A stretch of DNA of 64,000 nt from DASZYT01 sp035545275 (GTDB taxonomy: Bacteria > Patescibacteriota > Saccharimonadia > Saccharimonadales > UBA4665): contig DASZYT010000001.1 of NCBI GenBank assembly GCA_035545275.1, forward strand, positions 1 to 64,000, in the 5' to 3' direction. A program made the position numbers and the translations under genes. The notes under the pieces were generated by a model, which made no database searches, was not told the DNA's origin, and saw only the letters and a list, made by a program, of their open reading frames with translations. The first letter of the stretch is position 1; every line of letters begins with the position of its first letter. This document shows positions 8,768-16,252 of this stretch, piece by piece.

Positions 8768-8793
8768 AAACACCCCGGTTTCCCGGGGTGTTT
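8768..8793 (-). terminator. Terminator after GlsB-like gene
   Basis: An 11-bp hairpin with arms AAACACCCCGG and CCGGGGTGTTT and a 4-nt loop, followed on the minus strand by TTTGTTGTTG. It separates the GlsB-like gene from the ABC genes. Confidence 0.8.
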
Positions 8794-8813
8794 AGAACAT
8801 CAAACCCAAACTG

Positions 8814-9083
8814 CTAATACGTGTGCGTATGACGCGGACGCTGTAAGGCATTGAGGATTGCTACAAGCACGATTGCTCCGATAAACGACCAGAACAGCCC
8901 GCTCCAGCTAAAGGCCAGGTAAGCGCGGTCAGCACCGGTAGTCCAGTATGACAAAATACTTCCTAAGAAGGCACCAACAATTCCAATGATCATACTGCCC
9001 AATACGCCTTCACGACGTCCCATAACGGCTGCCGCCAACCAGCCTACAATTGCTCCCAGAATCAAAAATGCGATAATTCCCAT
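8814..9083 (-). CDS. GlsB/YeaQ/YmgE family membrane protein
   Basis: 89 aa, three membrane segments with glycine zippers (IIAFLILGAIVGWLAAAVMG, then GSMIIGIVGAFLGSILSYW). This is the transglycosylase-associated / YeaQ family of small stress-linked inner-membrane proteins; the biochemical role is unknown. GAAAGGAAGG precedes the ATG and a terminator follows, so it is monocistronic. Confidence 0.82.
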   Translation of the reverse strand: MGIIAFLILGAIVGWLAAAVMGRREGVLGSMIIGIVGAFLGSILSYWTTGADRAYLAFSWSGLFWSFIGAIVLVAILNALQRPRHTHTY

Positions 9084-9320
9084 ACACCTTCCTTTCGTTA
9101 GGTTCTATTGCTTACCCAGTGTCTACTTATACGTGGGTCGTTGAGGGCATGCCAAAACCGTACTCAAAGCTGTGTGAGAACTTCGGCAAGTCGTGGCACT
9201 GCGTACGTATATCTCTCTCCATCGCCTGGTCTCCGTTTACCTTACTCTTACAGCCTACGGGAATAAAAGAAGGGGGACTATAAGTTTTCTTACAACCTAC
9301 TTTTACGCTGCTGACAAGTA
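9084..9320. other. Intergenic, no feature seen
   Basis: 237 bp between the starts/ends of two minus-strand genes. I see no convincing gene, hairpin or tRNA here; the GlsB-like promoter probably lies within it. Confidence 0.4.
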
Positions 9321-10115
9321 TTATGTCTCTTCTCCAAGCCGATTTTGGCTCGGGTCGAGCATGCGCGTGATGGCTGCCTGGATCTGGTCGTCGGGTGTGG
9401 CCTGGGGCGAAGGCTTTTCGCGGCGGGGCATGGGCAACCCCTTGGCTTTGCGCTCAACGAGCTGTTGGACATATTCGGCATGCTCATCGTGATAGTCATT
9501 GACATAGAAGGGGGCGCTGAACCGGTCGATAAGTCGTTGCAGAGCCTCGACTTCAGAGGGGTTCGACTTGGGCAACGGGCGCGTTTTGATGTCGCTGCGC
9601 GGCACGATCTCATCGGCAAAGCGTAGTTGGTGCAACACCAGCAGGTCGCCCGCGACGCCTAGCGCGCCGATGTGCTCTTTGCTCATGATAACGAACTGGG
9701 TGATGGCAAGCTTGTCGCTACGCACCAAGGCTTCACGCAGTAGCGCATAGGCCCGTTCGCCACCGGCGCCCGGCGTAATGTAATACGGCTTTTCGTAGTA
9801 GATAGGGTTGATGTCGCCTGGCTCGCAAAATTGCTTTACGTCGATGGTCTTGAGGTGGGGTGTGCCGGTTTGTTCCAGCTCCTGGTCGGTGAGGGTCACG
9901 AACTTGCCTGGCTCCACCTCGACGGCCCGTACGACCTCATCAGCTCTGACTTCTTCGTGCGTAACACTGCTGCGCAATACGCGGTGCACCGGTTTGCCGT
10001 CTTTCTCGGACAATTGCACAAAACGGGGCCGGGCAGAACGGCTGGCGCTATACAGGCGCACTGGCACACCTAGTTGTCCGATGGTGATGAATCCTTGCCA
10101 GCTTGCACGTGCCAT
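9321..10115 (-). CDS. ku: Ku protein (non-homologous end joining)
   Basis: 264 aa. The N-terminus MARASWQGFITIGQLGVPVRLYSA and the segments FVTLTDQELE, IYYEKPYYITPG and YALLREAL are diagnostic of prokaryotic Ku, which threads onto DNA ends as a homodimer. The Lys/Pro/Arg-rich tail is like the C-terminal extension that recruits LigD. I chose the ATG at 10115 (GGGGGAG just upstream) because the family begins there; the longer frame adds 28 unrelated residues. No ligD or primase gene is in the window. Confidence 0.9.
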   Translation of the reverse strand: MARASWQGFITIGQLGVPVRLYSASRSARPRFVQLSEKDGKPVHRVLRSSVTHEEVRADEVVRAVEVEPGKFVTLTDQELEQTGTPHLKTIDVKQFCEPGDINPIYYEKPYYITPGAGGERAYALLREALVRSDKLAITQFVIMSKEHIGALGVAGDLLVLHQLRFADEIVPRSDIKTRPLPKSNPSEVEALQRLIDRFSAPFYVNDYHDEHAEYVQQLVERKAKGLPMPRREKPSPQATPDDQIQAAITRMLDPSQNRLGEET

Positions 10116-10199
10116 TGCTCCCCCTTTACTCCAGCGTAAGGCAACGTACTTTGGTGGGCAGTGAGCAATTTCACCAATAAAGTGCTGGTGTATTGCCAT

Positions 10200-10361
10200 A
10201 AATGTGATATAGTACGGCTACTAGAAGTAAGCTGCTAGTTGTTCCAACCTAAACGGAATCGTTCTAGACAATTTAAGTAAATGTAAGTGTTCGCGTGAGG
10301 AGCAGCTAACTGGATCAGACGAATAGGAAGGCCAGATTACCTCGGAACATGAGAGGAAAAA
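10200..10361 (+). promoter_or_regulatory. Promoter and long 5' leader of RRM gene
   Basis: TGATATAGT near 10206-10214 is an extended -10 box, giving a leader of about 140 nt before the RRM start. Long leaders are usual for cold-induced RNA-binding protein genes, where the leader acts as a thermosensor; that role here is inferred. Confidence 0.45.
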
Positions 10362-10649
10362 ATGGCTACAAAGCTATTTGTCGGGTCACTCCCGTATTCA
10401 ACAACTGACGACGAGCTCCAAGAGCTCTTCGCTAACGTCGGCACCGTGGTGTCTGCCAAGGTCATTTTCGACCGCGAAACCAACCGCTCTAAGGGCTTTG
10501 GTTTTGTCGAAATGAGCTCTGACGATGAAGCCAAGGCTGCTATCGACAAGCTGAACGGCACCGACTTCGGCGGCCGCAGCCTGATCGTCAACGAAGCTCG
10601 TCCGCAGGAAAAGCGCGAGCCTCGTTCGTTCGGCGGCAACCGCTACTAA
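10362..10649 (+). CDS. RRM-domain RNA-binding protein
   Basis: A single RNA-recognition motif with RNP2 KLFVGSLPY and RNP1 KGFGFVEM, followed by a short basic tail rich in R, G and F (PQEKREPRSFGGNRY). It resembles the glycine-rich cold-inducible RNA-binding proteins of cyanobacteria and other bacteria. GAGAGG is 7 nt before the ATG. Strong codon bias, a long leader and a dedicated terminator suggest high expression. Confidence 0.9.
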   Translation: MATKLFVGSLPYSTTDDELQELFANVGTVVSAKVIFDRETNRSKGFGFVEMSSDDEAKAAIDKLNGTDFGGRSLIVNEARPQEKREPRSFGGNRY

Positions 10650-10668
10650 TTCTATCCAAGAATTAGCT

Positions 10669-10695
10669 AAAACCGGCCCTTGTGGCCGGTTTTTT
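10669..10695 (+). terminator. Rho-independent terminator after RRM gene
   Basis: Stem AAAACCGGCC / GGCCGGTTTT with loop CTTGT and a six-T tail. A second small inverted repeat (CTAATTC/GAATTAG) lies between it and the stop codon. Confidence 0.9.
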
Positions 10696-10828
10696 GCTGA
10701 TAAGGGTACTTTAAAAGTGACCCAGAGCCACGGTCTACAATCTTGTTTGGCTTTTAGTAAGCGTGACTAATGGTACAGAAATAACGTGCCCATTCTCACA
10801 TACTAAAAACGTAAGTGTGGAGGTAGCT

Positions 10829-11008
10829 ATGGCAGACAAGATAACATACAAAAACACCGGCGGCTTCGCTTATTTTTTGGCATTTCTGGGTGCGGCAGTG
10901 TACTACATCCAGCAGTCTAACGGAGCAGGCGAGGCGTTTGTGGCGTTCCTAAAAGCCTGTGTCTGGCCCGCCTTTTTGGTGTACGACCTGCTGCAGCATA
11001 TCGCCTGA
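10829..11008 (+). CDS. 59-aa membrane protein
   Basis: MADKITYKNTGGFAYFLAFL begins a protein with two hydrophobic segments, the second ending WPAFLVYDLLQHIA. GGAGG lies 6 nt before the ATG at 10829, which is why I reject the longer start at 10763. Similar short proteins with this GFAYFLAF/WPAFLVY pattern recur in CPR genomes as far as I recall; function unknown. Confidence 0.7.
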   Translation: MADKITYKNTGGFAYFLAFLGAAVYYIQQSNGAGEAFVAFLKACVWPAFLVYDLLQHIA

Positions 11009-11047
11009 GGTGTGCCCTTTGCCTGGCTCAAGGTAGCTTATCGGGGG

Positions 11048-11731
11048 CTAACTCTCTAGGCTGGCGAATACAACGGTGCGGTTTTTAAACACGCTTTTGC
11101 CGCCCACGACGTCCCAAGTGCAGGTCATCAGGTTCAAGCCGGGTTTTCCAGGGTTGATCGGCGACAATACGGCATTCATGTCAACGTTGTCTGCCGGATA
11201 GGTTTTTTGTGAAACAACGGCGTAGACGTAAGCCTTACTGTCGCCGCGGATGATAGTAATTTTGTCACCTGGCCGTAATGTGTGCAGACTATAGAATATA
11301 CCGCCGGTACCCCAGCCGGCGACATGCCCGTCTATAAACATCGCTCCTGGCTGCCCTGGCTTGGCGCTTTTGTCGTACCATCCGGTGTCGTAGCTTGACC
11401 CCGGCGTAGCTATATGGCCGTCACTTAGTACACCAAGCGCCAGAACACGTACCTTTTCGATGCCCAACTTGGGGATACTGATATATCTCGGCAACGTCGG
11501 GGCGACACGATAGCTCTCGACTTGCTGCCTAGACGGTTTTGCGATAGGGGCGGGTGCCTGCACTTCGCCTGGGCTCAGCACCTGCACGATTGGAGGCGGT
11601 GTTGCGTTGGACTCATGGCGCCATAATGCAATCGCCTCAGCGCCCATGACTAGCCCGGCAAGTATGAGCATACATGCGATCACTCTAGCGCTAGATGCGT
11701 GGCTTTTCCTGCTCACATACAACCGCGGCAT
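11048..11731 (-). CDS. Sortase (class E/F-like)
   Basis: One N-terminal membrane anchor (VIACMLILAGLVMGAEAIAL), then a sortase domain: YISIPKLGIEKVRV, catalytic His in FIDGHVAGWG, catalytic Cys in NLMTC and Arg in FKNRTVVFA. The compact domain with GHVAGW resembles class F/E sortases of high-GC Gram-positives. It would link surface proteins bearing an LPXTG-type signal to the envelope, e.g. the LPNTG protein at 27.6 kb. The ATG at 11731 lies 5 bp after the stop of the secreted-protein gene; a TTG at 11767 would overlap that gene. Same operon as that protein. Confidence 0.88.
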   Translation of the reverse strand: MPRLYVSRKSHASSARVIACMLILAGLVMGAEAIALWRHESNATPPPIVQVLSPGEVQAPAPIAKPSRQQVESYRVAPTLPRYISIPKLGIEKVRVLALGVLSDGHIATPGSSYDTGWYDKSAKPGQPGAMFIDGHVAGWGTGGIFYSLHTLRPGDKITIIRGDSKAYVYAVVSQKTYPADNVDMNAVLSPINPGKPGLNLMTCTWDVVGGKSVFKNRTVVFASLES

Positions 11732-11736
11732 AGGGC

Positions 11737-13434
11737 TTACTGATGCTTGTGTTTGCGGTTTTGCCAAAGCACAGTCAGGCCGGCTCCAATCGCTCCAAGG
11801 GCCCCTATACCTAGAGCCTCGACGATTGGGTTAGGAAAGTTGCGTGCTACATAGCTGGTATCGGGGGCGGCCGGAGCCGACACAACCGTTAGGACAACGT
11901 CATTGCCAGTACTTCCCTTGTAGGAGATCTTAAACGTGTCGGCGCCGACTTTGAAGGTCGCGCCTTCTGCCAGACCGGTGAACGTACCAGTTACGGCGTC
12001 AGAGCCGTCGTTTTGGATAATCGTGTAGCTTTCTCCGGTCTTGGGAGCGTAATTGTTGTAGAGGCTGACGTTTAGGGCGCCTGAAATGCTCACGGTACCG
12101 GTAACATTTATCTGGTCATAGCCGCTACAGGCTGTCGTACCGCCAATCTGGAATGCGTATGATCCATTGAGTGTCAGGTTGCCAGAGGCCAAGCATCCCG
12201 GGCTGTGTCCGGGCGCTACGGTACCACCGCTGTTAACGGTCAGGGCGCCGACTGAACCGGAACCTTCTAGGGTACCCCCGCTGGCAACCGTTGTGTCTCC
12301 CTGTACGCCGTCAACCGAAACTGCATATGCGCTACCGATGTATAGGTTTACGTCGGGATGGTTACCGGTCAATGTCTTGCTGACCACTGCCGGATTGTAC
12401 GTGCCGTTGCTCATGCTTGATGTATTGTTACTGCTATCGACGACCAGTTTGCCGCCATATGTGACTCCGGGCAGCGTGAATTTGTGCCCGCCGCTAAACG
12501 GTCCGGTCAGCGTGGTTGTCGTAGCTTTGCCGCCAAACGTAACGTCGGTTGACAGTGTTATGTGCCCAGTCAGTGTAAAGGCTTGGTCGGAAGTAGCCGC
12601 ACTATATATGACCCCATTGAACATGCCGCCGAAGCACACCGATCCGACCCCAAGCTTCGCGGTTGGTTCGAGGCCAGAAGGGTAAGAGCTGGCTCCGCTC
12701 AGAGTAATGTCGTTCGAGAACGTCGCAGCTCCTAGTGCACATCCGCCCACGCCAAGGCTCGCACCGTCGCCGACAGTCAATGACGCCGTACCGACTGAGC
12801 TGGAAGTAGCTGCGCTCAACACTCCCGAGGTCGCGTCGATCGTGCCGCTAAAGGTACTGCCCGTCCCCGAGAAACTGACACTTCCCCCGTAGAGGGTGTC
12901 GTCACCGGTGGTTGTGATGTTACCACTGCCGGCGATAGCTCCCGTAAACATCAGGCCGCCATGTCCCGCCGCCAGTGTGGGGTTGCCTGCAAACGTCAGG
13001 CTGTTATCAAATCGCAGTGGGTTGGTTAGCGTGGAGTCTGTGCTGGTGGTGGTGTTAGAAATATTCCCCGTAATGGTCAGTGCATCCCCGCCAATATTCA
13101 GCCCGAAAAAGTCGCCGGTACTGCCACCATTTGGCCACGTGTTTGCGCCGCTAAATGTAATATTGTTGACGCTCAGGCCGCTCAGGTCGTTATTCAGGGT
13201 CGCGTAATCCGTTCCTAGGGCAGATATCGGGAAGACCAGACTGTCTCCGTTTTGCGGTACGGTGCTGCCGCAACTACTCCAGTTGGCAGAGTCACTAAAG
13301 GTCGCCCCGTCCCCACCCCCGGTCCAGGTACAGTTATTCCCGGCGGCGAAAGCCGTCCCGAGGTTGACAAACATCAGCGAATACACGCCCACGACCAGCG
13401 AGGTGCTGATGTGGAGCAATCTCCGAATTTTCAT
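11737..13434 (-). CDS. Secreted beta-strand-repeat surface protein
   Basis: 565 aa with an N-terminal signal sequence (LLHISTSLVVGVYSLMFVNL, cleavage near AFAAG), then a long Ser/Thr/Gly-rich region with autotransporter-associated beta-strand-like units (GTFTGLAEGATFKVG; GGTLEGSGSVGALTVNSGG), and a C-terminal hydrophobic helix ending in the basic tail WQNRKHKHQ. The helix-plus-basic tail is what a sortase substrate has, but no LPXTG is present; NFPNP directly precedes the helix. AAAGG lies before the ATG. The sortase gene follows immediately. Confidence 0.75.
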   Translation of the reverse strand: MKIRRLLHISTSLVVGVYSLMFVNLGTAFAAGNNCTWTGGGDGATFSDSANWSSCGSTVPQNGDSLVFPISALGTDYATLNNDLSGLSVNNITFSGANTWPNGGSTGDFFGLNIGGDALTITGNISNTTTSTDSTLTNPLRFDNSLTFAGNPTLAAGHGGLMFTGAIAGSGNITTTGDDTLYGGSVSFSGTGSTFSGTIDATSGVLSAATSSSVGTASLTVGDGASLGVGGCALGAATFSNDITLSGASSYPSGLEPTAKLGVGSVCFGGMFNGVIYSAATSDQAFTLTGHITLSTDVTFGGKATTTTLTGPFSGGHKFTLPGVTYGGKLVVDSSNNTSSMSNGTYNPAVVSKTLTGNHPDVNLYIGSAYAVSVDGVQGDTTVASGGTLEGSGSVGALTVNSGGTVAPGHSPGCLASGNLTLNGSYAFQIGGTTACSGYDQINVTGTVSISGALNVSLYNNYAPKTGESYTIIQNDGSDAVTGTFTGLAEGATFKVGADTFKISYKGSTGNDVVLTVVSAPAAPDTSYVARNFPNPIVEALGIGALGAIGAGLTVLWQNRKHKHQ

Positions 13435-13554
13435 TATTTTTTACCTTTTCTTTTAGTACTTAGATAACGCTTATGCTATGACTATAGTCATGCCTCTTAA
13501 GATAGTCAAATGCATTCCTATGCCGCTCCGCTTACCAGGTTTAGCCTTGATATC
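13435..13554. other. Intergenic, no clear feature
   Basis: Contains the presumed promoter of the secreted-protein gene (A/T-rich, TATAGTCAT...) and nothing else that I can support. Confidence 0.35.
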
Positions 13555-13578
13555 AAAAAGCCCATCACTACGGACGGG
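13555..13578 (-). terminator. Terminator after the tRNA-Lys-like copy
   Basis: Minus strand: CCCGTC-(6 nt)-GATGGG stem followed by CTTTTTG. It lies 10 nt beyond the second CCA end. Confidence 0.65.
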
Positions 13579-13588
13579 ATCCTTTGTT

Positions 13589-13673
13589 TGGAGGGCCAGG
13601 AGGACAATCGCACGGCTGCAGCCGTACTCGGAACAAATTCCTGCGCGTGGCTTTGCCGACCGAACCCTCGACC
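13589..13673 (-). ncRNA. tRNA-Lys 3'-end copy with hairpin insert in the T-loop
   Basis: On the minus strand, after the tRNA-Lys terminator, the tRNA T-arm reappears (TCGAGGGTTCG), is interrupted by about 55 nt, and then resumes (GTCCTCCTGGCCCTCCA) through the encoded CCA. The last 15 nt match the gene's 3' end exactly. The insert holds a 25-nt core at 13623-13647 containing GGAA-TTTG-TTCC. Its CCA end lies 175 nt beyond that of the functional tRNA. The same arrangement follows tRNA-Glu. It could be a tRNA-like ncRNA or the scar of a tiny integrated element. Confidence 0.65.
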
Positions 13674-13728
13674 ACGAGCTTTTGCATGCGCAAAACCTCT
13701 GTCTCGGGTTCAAGCCCAGCCAACCACG

Positions 13729-13753
13729 AAAAAAGCCGAGTCATAAAGACTCG
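13729..13753 (-). terminator. Terminator of tRNA-Lys
   Basis: Minus strand stem CGAGTC-TTTAT-GACTCG followed by GCTTTTTT, 11 nt past the CCA. Confidence 0.8.
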
Positions 13754-13763
13754 ACTTCTTTCG

Positions 13764-13840
13764 TGGAGGGCCAGGAGGGACTCGAACCCTCGACATTCTG
13801 CTTAAGAGGCAGACGCTCTAACCAGCTGAGCTACTGGCCC
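13764..13840 (-). tRNA. tRNA-Lys (CTT)
   Basis: Acceptor GGGCCAG/CTGGCCC, D-stem GCTC/GAGC, anticodon stem TCTGC/GCAGA with loop CTCTTAA (anticodon CTT), T-arm GAGGG-TTCGAGT-CCCTC, discriminator T and encoded CCA. It reads AAG lysine codons. Confidence 0.96.
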
Positions 13841-13849
13841 TCGTCGGTA

Positions 13850-13927
13850 ATGAGACAAACCTGGCGGTTTTTCTCATCGCGCCGGACGGCGAAATGAATT
13901 CGCCGACTCGGGCTGCTCTTTTCCCTC
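13850..13927 (-). repeat. Structured repeat family, copy A (tRNA-Lys leader)
   Basis: Read on the minus strand this 78-nt stretch starts GAGGGAAAAGAGCAGCCCGA, contains the hairpin GGCGAA/TTCGCC, and ends with the ATGAGA/TCTCAT hairpin (GATGAGAAAAACCGCC). Closely related stretches lie at 37051-37124 and 63054-63126, and a half copy at 60774-60816. This copy is inside the transcribed leader of tRNA-Lys, 10 nt before the mature 5' end. Confidence 0.75.
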
Positions 13928-13954
13928 GGCCGAGAAAAGCGCACAACGGGGAAT

Positions 13955-13983
13955 ACTTTAGCAAAATACCCCTGTTTTTGCAA
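13955..13983 (-). promoter_or_regulatory. Promoter of tRNA-Lys
   Basis: Minus strand TTGCAA (13983-13978), 17-nt spacer, TAAAGT (13960-13955). It predicts a tRNA leader of about 105-110 nt that includes repeat copy A. Confidence 0.7.
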
Positions 13984-14218
13984 GGGGTTGAGGCCAAACT
14001 TGGCTCTAGCTAACTTTTTTAAAGAACCGGCGTTTGCGCTTAATGAATACCCCATTTAGCATATCGCTGCTAAAGCCGGGTGGTACCTTGTGGGTTGCGG
14101 CGTAATAGTAGAGGAGCCGTCCTATCCATCGGCCAGTTCATCTTCGACGCCCTCTGTCCCCACCGACAAGTCGCCCACAGACTAACCGTCACTATCTGCT
14201 CGTTGATCCACTGTTTGG
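13984..14218. other. Intergenic, no feature seen
   Basis: About 235 bp upstream of folD. I find no gene, terminator or repeat in it. Confidence 0.35.
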
Positions 14219-14230
14219 TACAATGTTGAG

Positions 14231-15043
14231 GTGAAATTACTGAACGGCAAAGAGCTTGCTGGTTATATCAAAGAACGCCAGGCGCACGAAGTGCGTGCCT
14301 TGCGCCAGGCGCAGCACGTCTTTCCGAAGCTAGCCATCGTGCAGGCCAAAGACGACCCGGTCATCAATACGTACGTGCGCCTCAAGAAGCAGTATGGCGC
14401 CGATATCCTGATAGATGTCGATATCCACCGGGTAGAACAAGCTGACATACCGGCACTGCTAGAAAAACTTAACGCCGATGACTCGGTGCATGGCATCATT
14501 GTGCAGCTGCCATTGACAGACCCTGCGCAAACCGACGAGATTGTGAATCTCGTTACGCCTGATAAAGATGTGGACGCGCTTGGTAAGGAAGCTCAGTTCG
14601 ACCCCGCCACGCCGATGGCTATCATGTGGTTGCTGTCCGGATACAACGTAGACTTGCAGGGTAAACACGTGCTACTGATTGGACGGGGCAAGCTGGTGGG
14701 CGCACCGCTTGAGAAAATCTTCCAAAGTTCTGGCATTGATGTGCACGTAGCCGACCGCAAGACAGCTGACCTTAAAGAAGAGACGTTAGCTGCCGACATC
14801 ATTATCACCGCCACAGGCAGGCCTGCTATCTTATACTCCGACATGGTCAAACAACGCGCCGTGGTGGTGGATGCCGGTGTGGCCAGCGAAGACGGCAAGA
14901 CCGTCGGCGACTTAGCGCCAGAAGTATATGAGCGCGACGACCTCACCATCACGCCACAAAAGGGCGGGGTAGGGCCGCTGACCGTCTGTGCCCTGTTTGA
15001 GAACGTCATCCGCGCAGCGCGGCGTACGACCGGCCATGAGTAA
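14231..15043 (+). CDS. folD: Methylenetetrahydrofolate dehydrogenase / cyclohydrolase
   Basis: 270 aa, FolD length. Visible family blocks are PKLAIVQAKDDPVINTYVRLKKQ (Tyr/Lys active site), HGIIVQLPL, and the NADP loop VLLIGRGKLVGAPL, plus PQKGGVGPLT near the end. It interconverts methylene- and formyl-tetrahydrofolate. Translation starts at a GTG lying 6 nt after an extended -10 (TGGTACAAT, 14216-14224), so the mRNA looks leaderless. It overlaps the phosphoribosyltransferase start. Confidence 0.92.
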   Translation: MKLLNGKELAGYIKERQAHEVRALRQAQHVFPKLAIVQAKDDPVINTYVRLKKQYGADILIDVDIHRVEQADIPALLEKLNADDSVHGIIVQLPLTDPAQTDEIVNLVTPDKDVDALGKEAQFDPATPMAIMWLLSGYNVDLQGKHVLLIGRGKLVGAPLEKIFQSSGIDVHVADRKTADLKEETLAADIIITATGRPAILYSDMVKQRAVVVDAGVASEDGKTVGDLAPEVYERDDLTITPQKGGVGPLTVCALFENVIRAARRTTGHE

Positions 15044-15608
15044 TCCCGATAGATATCGTGAGGCTATCAACCGGACTTCCGTGTGGGAGCATGACCACAC
15101 CATATTGAATAGCGGGCTGCACAGCTACGACAAAGCACACATGGAGCGGCTGGCTGGGTATTTTAACGAATACGCACTGGTCATGAGCGGCGTCAAAGAT
15201 GTCTTGCGCGAACGTCGAGCCCGTGTAGTAGTAGGTATGCCGAACGGCATGCCCGACCTTTTACGCCCCATGGTTTACCGGCCGGACTTCCTAACCGTCC
15301 AGGCTACAAAGGTCGCGTCACGCAAGTTCGACGTCATGTATACCGATGTGCCGGTGGTGCGCAGCGCAGAAACGATATGCGTGATTGAAGATGTAGTTAC
15401 CACCGGCGGTACGCCGGCCGCCATGGCAGATACGCTGCTCGCAATCAATCCTGATATAGAACTACACTTGCTGACAATATTGCAGCGGGGCGAGCTTGAT
15501 CCTGCACATCTTGCACGGTTTGCGTCCTTTACTGCCCTTGCTGTTGACTTGCGCCCTGCCTGGGACAAGCAAGATTGTCCGAATGAGGAGTGCAGGGAGG
15601 CAGCATGA
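15036..15608 (+). CDS. Phosphoribosyltransferase, orotate-PRT-like
   Basis: 190 aa with the PRPP-binding loop ICVIEDVVTTGGTPAAM, the type I PRTase signature, and upstream VVGMPNGMPDLLRPM. The layout is nearest to PyrE, and a dihydroorotate dehydrogenase gene is in this window, but the substrate cannot be fixed by eye. The ATG at 15036 overlaps the end of folD; the stop overlaps the ATG of murI (ATGA), so the three genes form one coupled unit. Confidence 0.72.
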   Translation: MSNPDRYREAINRTSVWEHDHTILNSGLHSYDKAHMERLAGYFNEYALVMSGVKDVLRERRARVVVGMPNGMPDLLRPMVYRPDFLTVQATKVASRKFDVMYTDVPVVRSAETICVIEDVVTTGGTPAAMADTLLAINPDIELHLLTILQRGELDPAHLARFASFTALAVDLRPAWDKQDCPNEECREAA

Positions 15609-16252
15609 AAATAGGCGTCTTTGATTCGGGTATCGGCGGCCTCAGTGTGGCCCGGGCCATCGAAAAAGCCCTCCCAGAGCATGAAATGATATTCGTAAAC
15701 GACGCCGAGCACGTGCCCTATGGCTCCAAAAAACCGGACGAGATCCTCGGCTACGTGGTGCCTATTTTACAGAAGTTAGTAGACGGTGGTTGCCAGGTAA
15801 TCGTGATTGCCTGCAACACGGTTACGACCACACTTATCACGGAACTACGCGCACACATATCGGTGCCGCTCGTGGCCGTCGAGCCCATGGTAAAGCCCGC
15901 CGCCGAACAGACTAGGACCGGGGTGATTGCTGTTTGCGCCACGCCCGCCACGCTCGCCAGCCAGCGCTACGGCCAGCTCAAAGCAGAGTATGCGAAAGAC
16001 ATCACAGTCGTTGAGCCGGACTGCGGTGATTGGGCATTCATGATTGAGCACCAACAAGTTGACGAACGAGCAATACAAGCGCGCATCCAGGAAGTGCTCG
16101 ACAAACGTGCCGACGTCATTGTGCTGGCTTGCACCCACTACCACTGGATTGAAGAACTTATCAAGCGCCTTGCGAAAGATAGGGCTGATATCATTCAGCC
16201 AGAGCAAGCCCTCATCCGCCAACTCAAGCGAGTTTTGACACAGCTAGCTTGA
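15605..16252 (+). CDS. murI: Glutamate racemase
   Basis: 215 aa with all landmarks: IGVFDSGIGGLSV at the N-terminus, the first catalytic Cys in IACNTVTTT and the second in LACTHYHW. It supplies D-glutamate for peptidoglycan. GGGAGG precedes the ATG, which overlaps the previous stop as ATGA. It ends in TGA and its 3' end overlaps the convergent murD by 29 nt, so both D-Glu formation and D-Glu addition are encoded tail to tail. Confidence 0.92.
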   Translation: MKIGVFDSGIGGLSVARAIEKALPEHEMIFVNDAEHVPYGSKKPDEILGYVVPILQKLVDGGCQVIVIACNTVTTTLITELRAHISVPLVAVEPMVKPAAEQTRTGVIAVCATPATLASQRYGQLKAEYAKDITVVEPDCGDWAFMIEHQQVDERAIQARIQEVLDKRADVIVLACTHYHWIEELIKRLAKDRADIIQPEQALIRQLKRVLTQLA

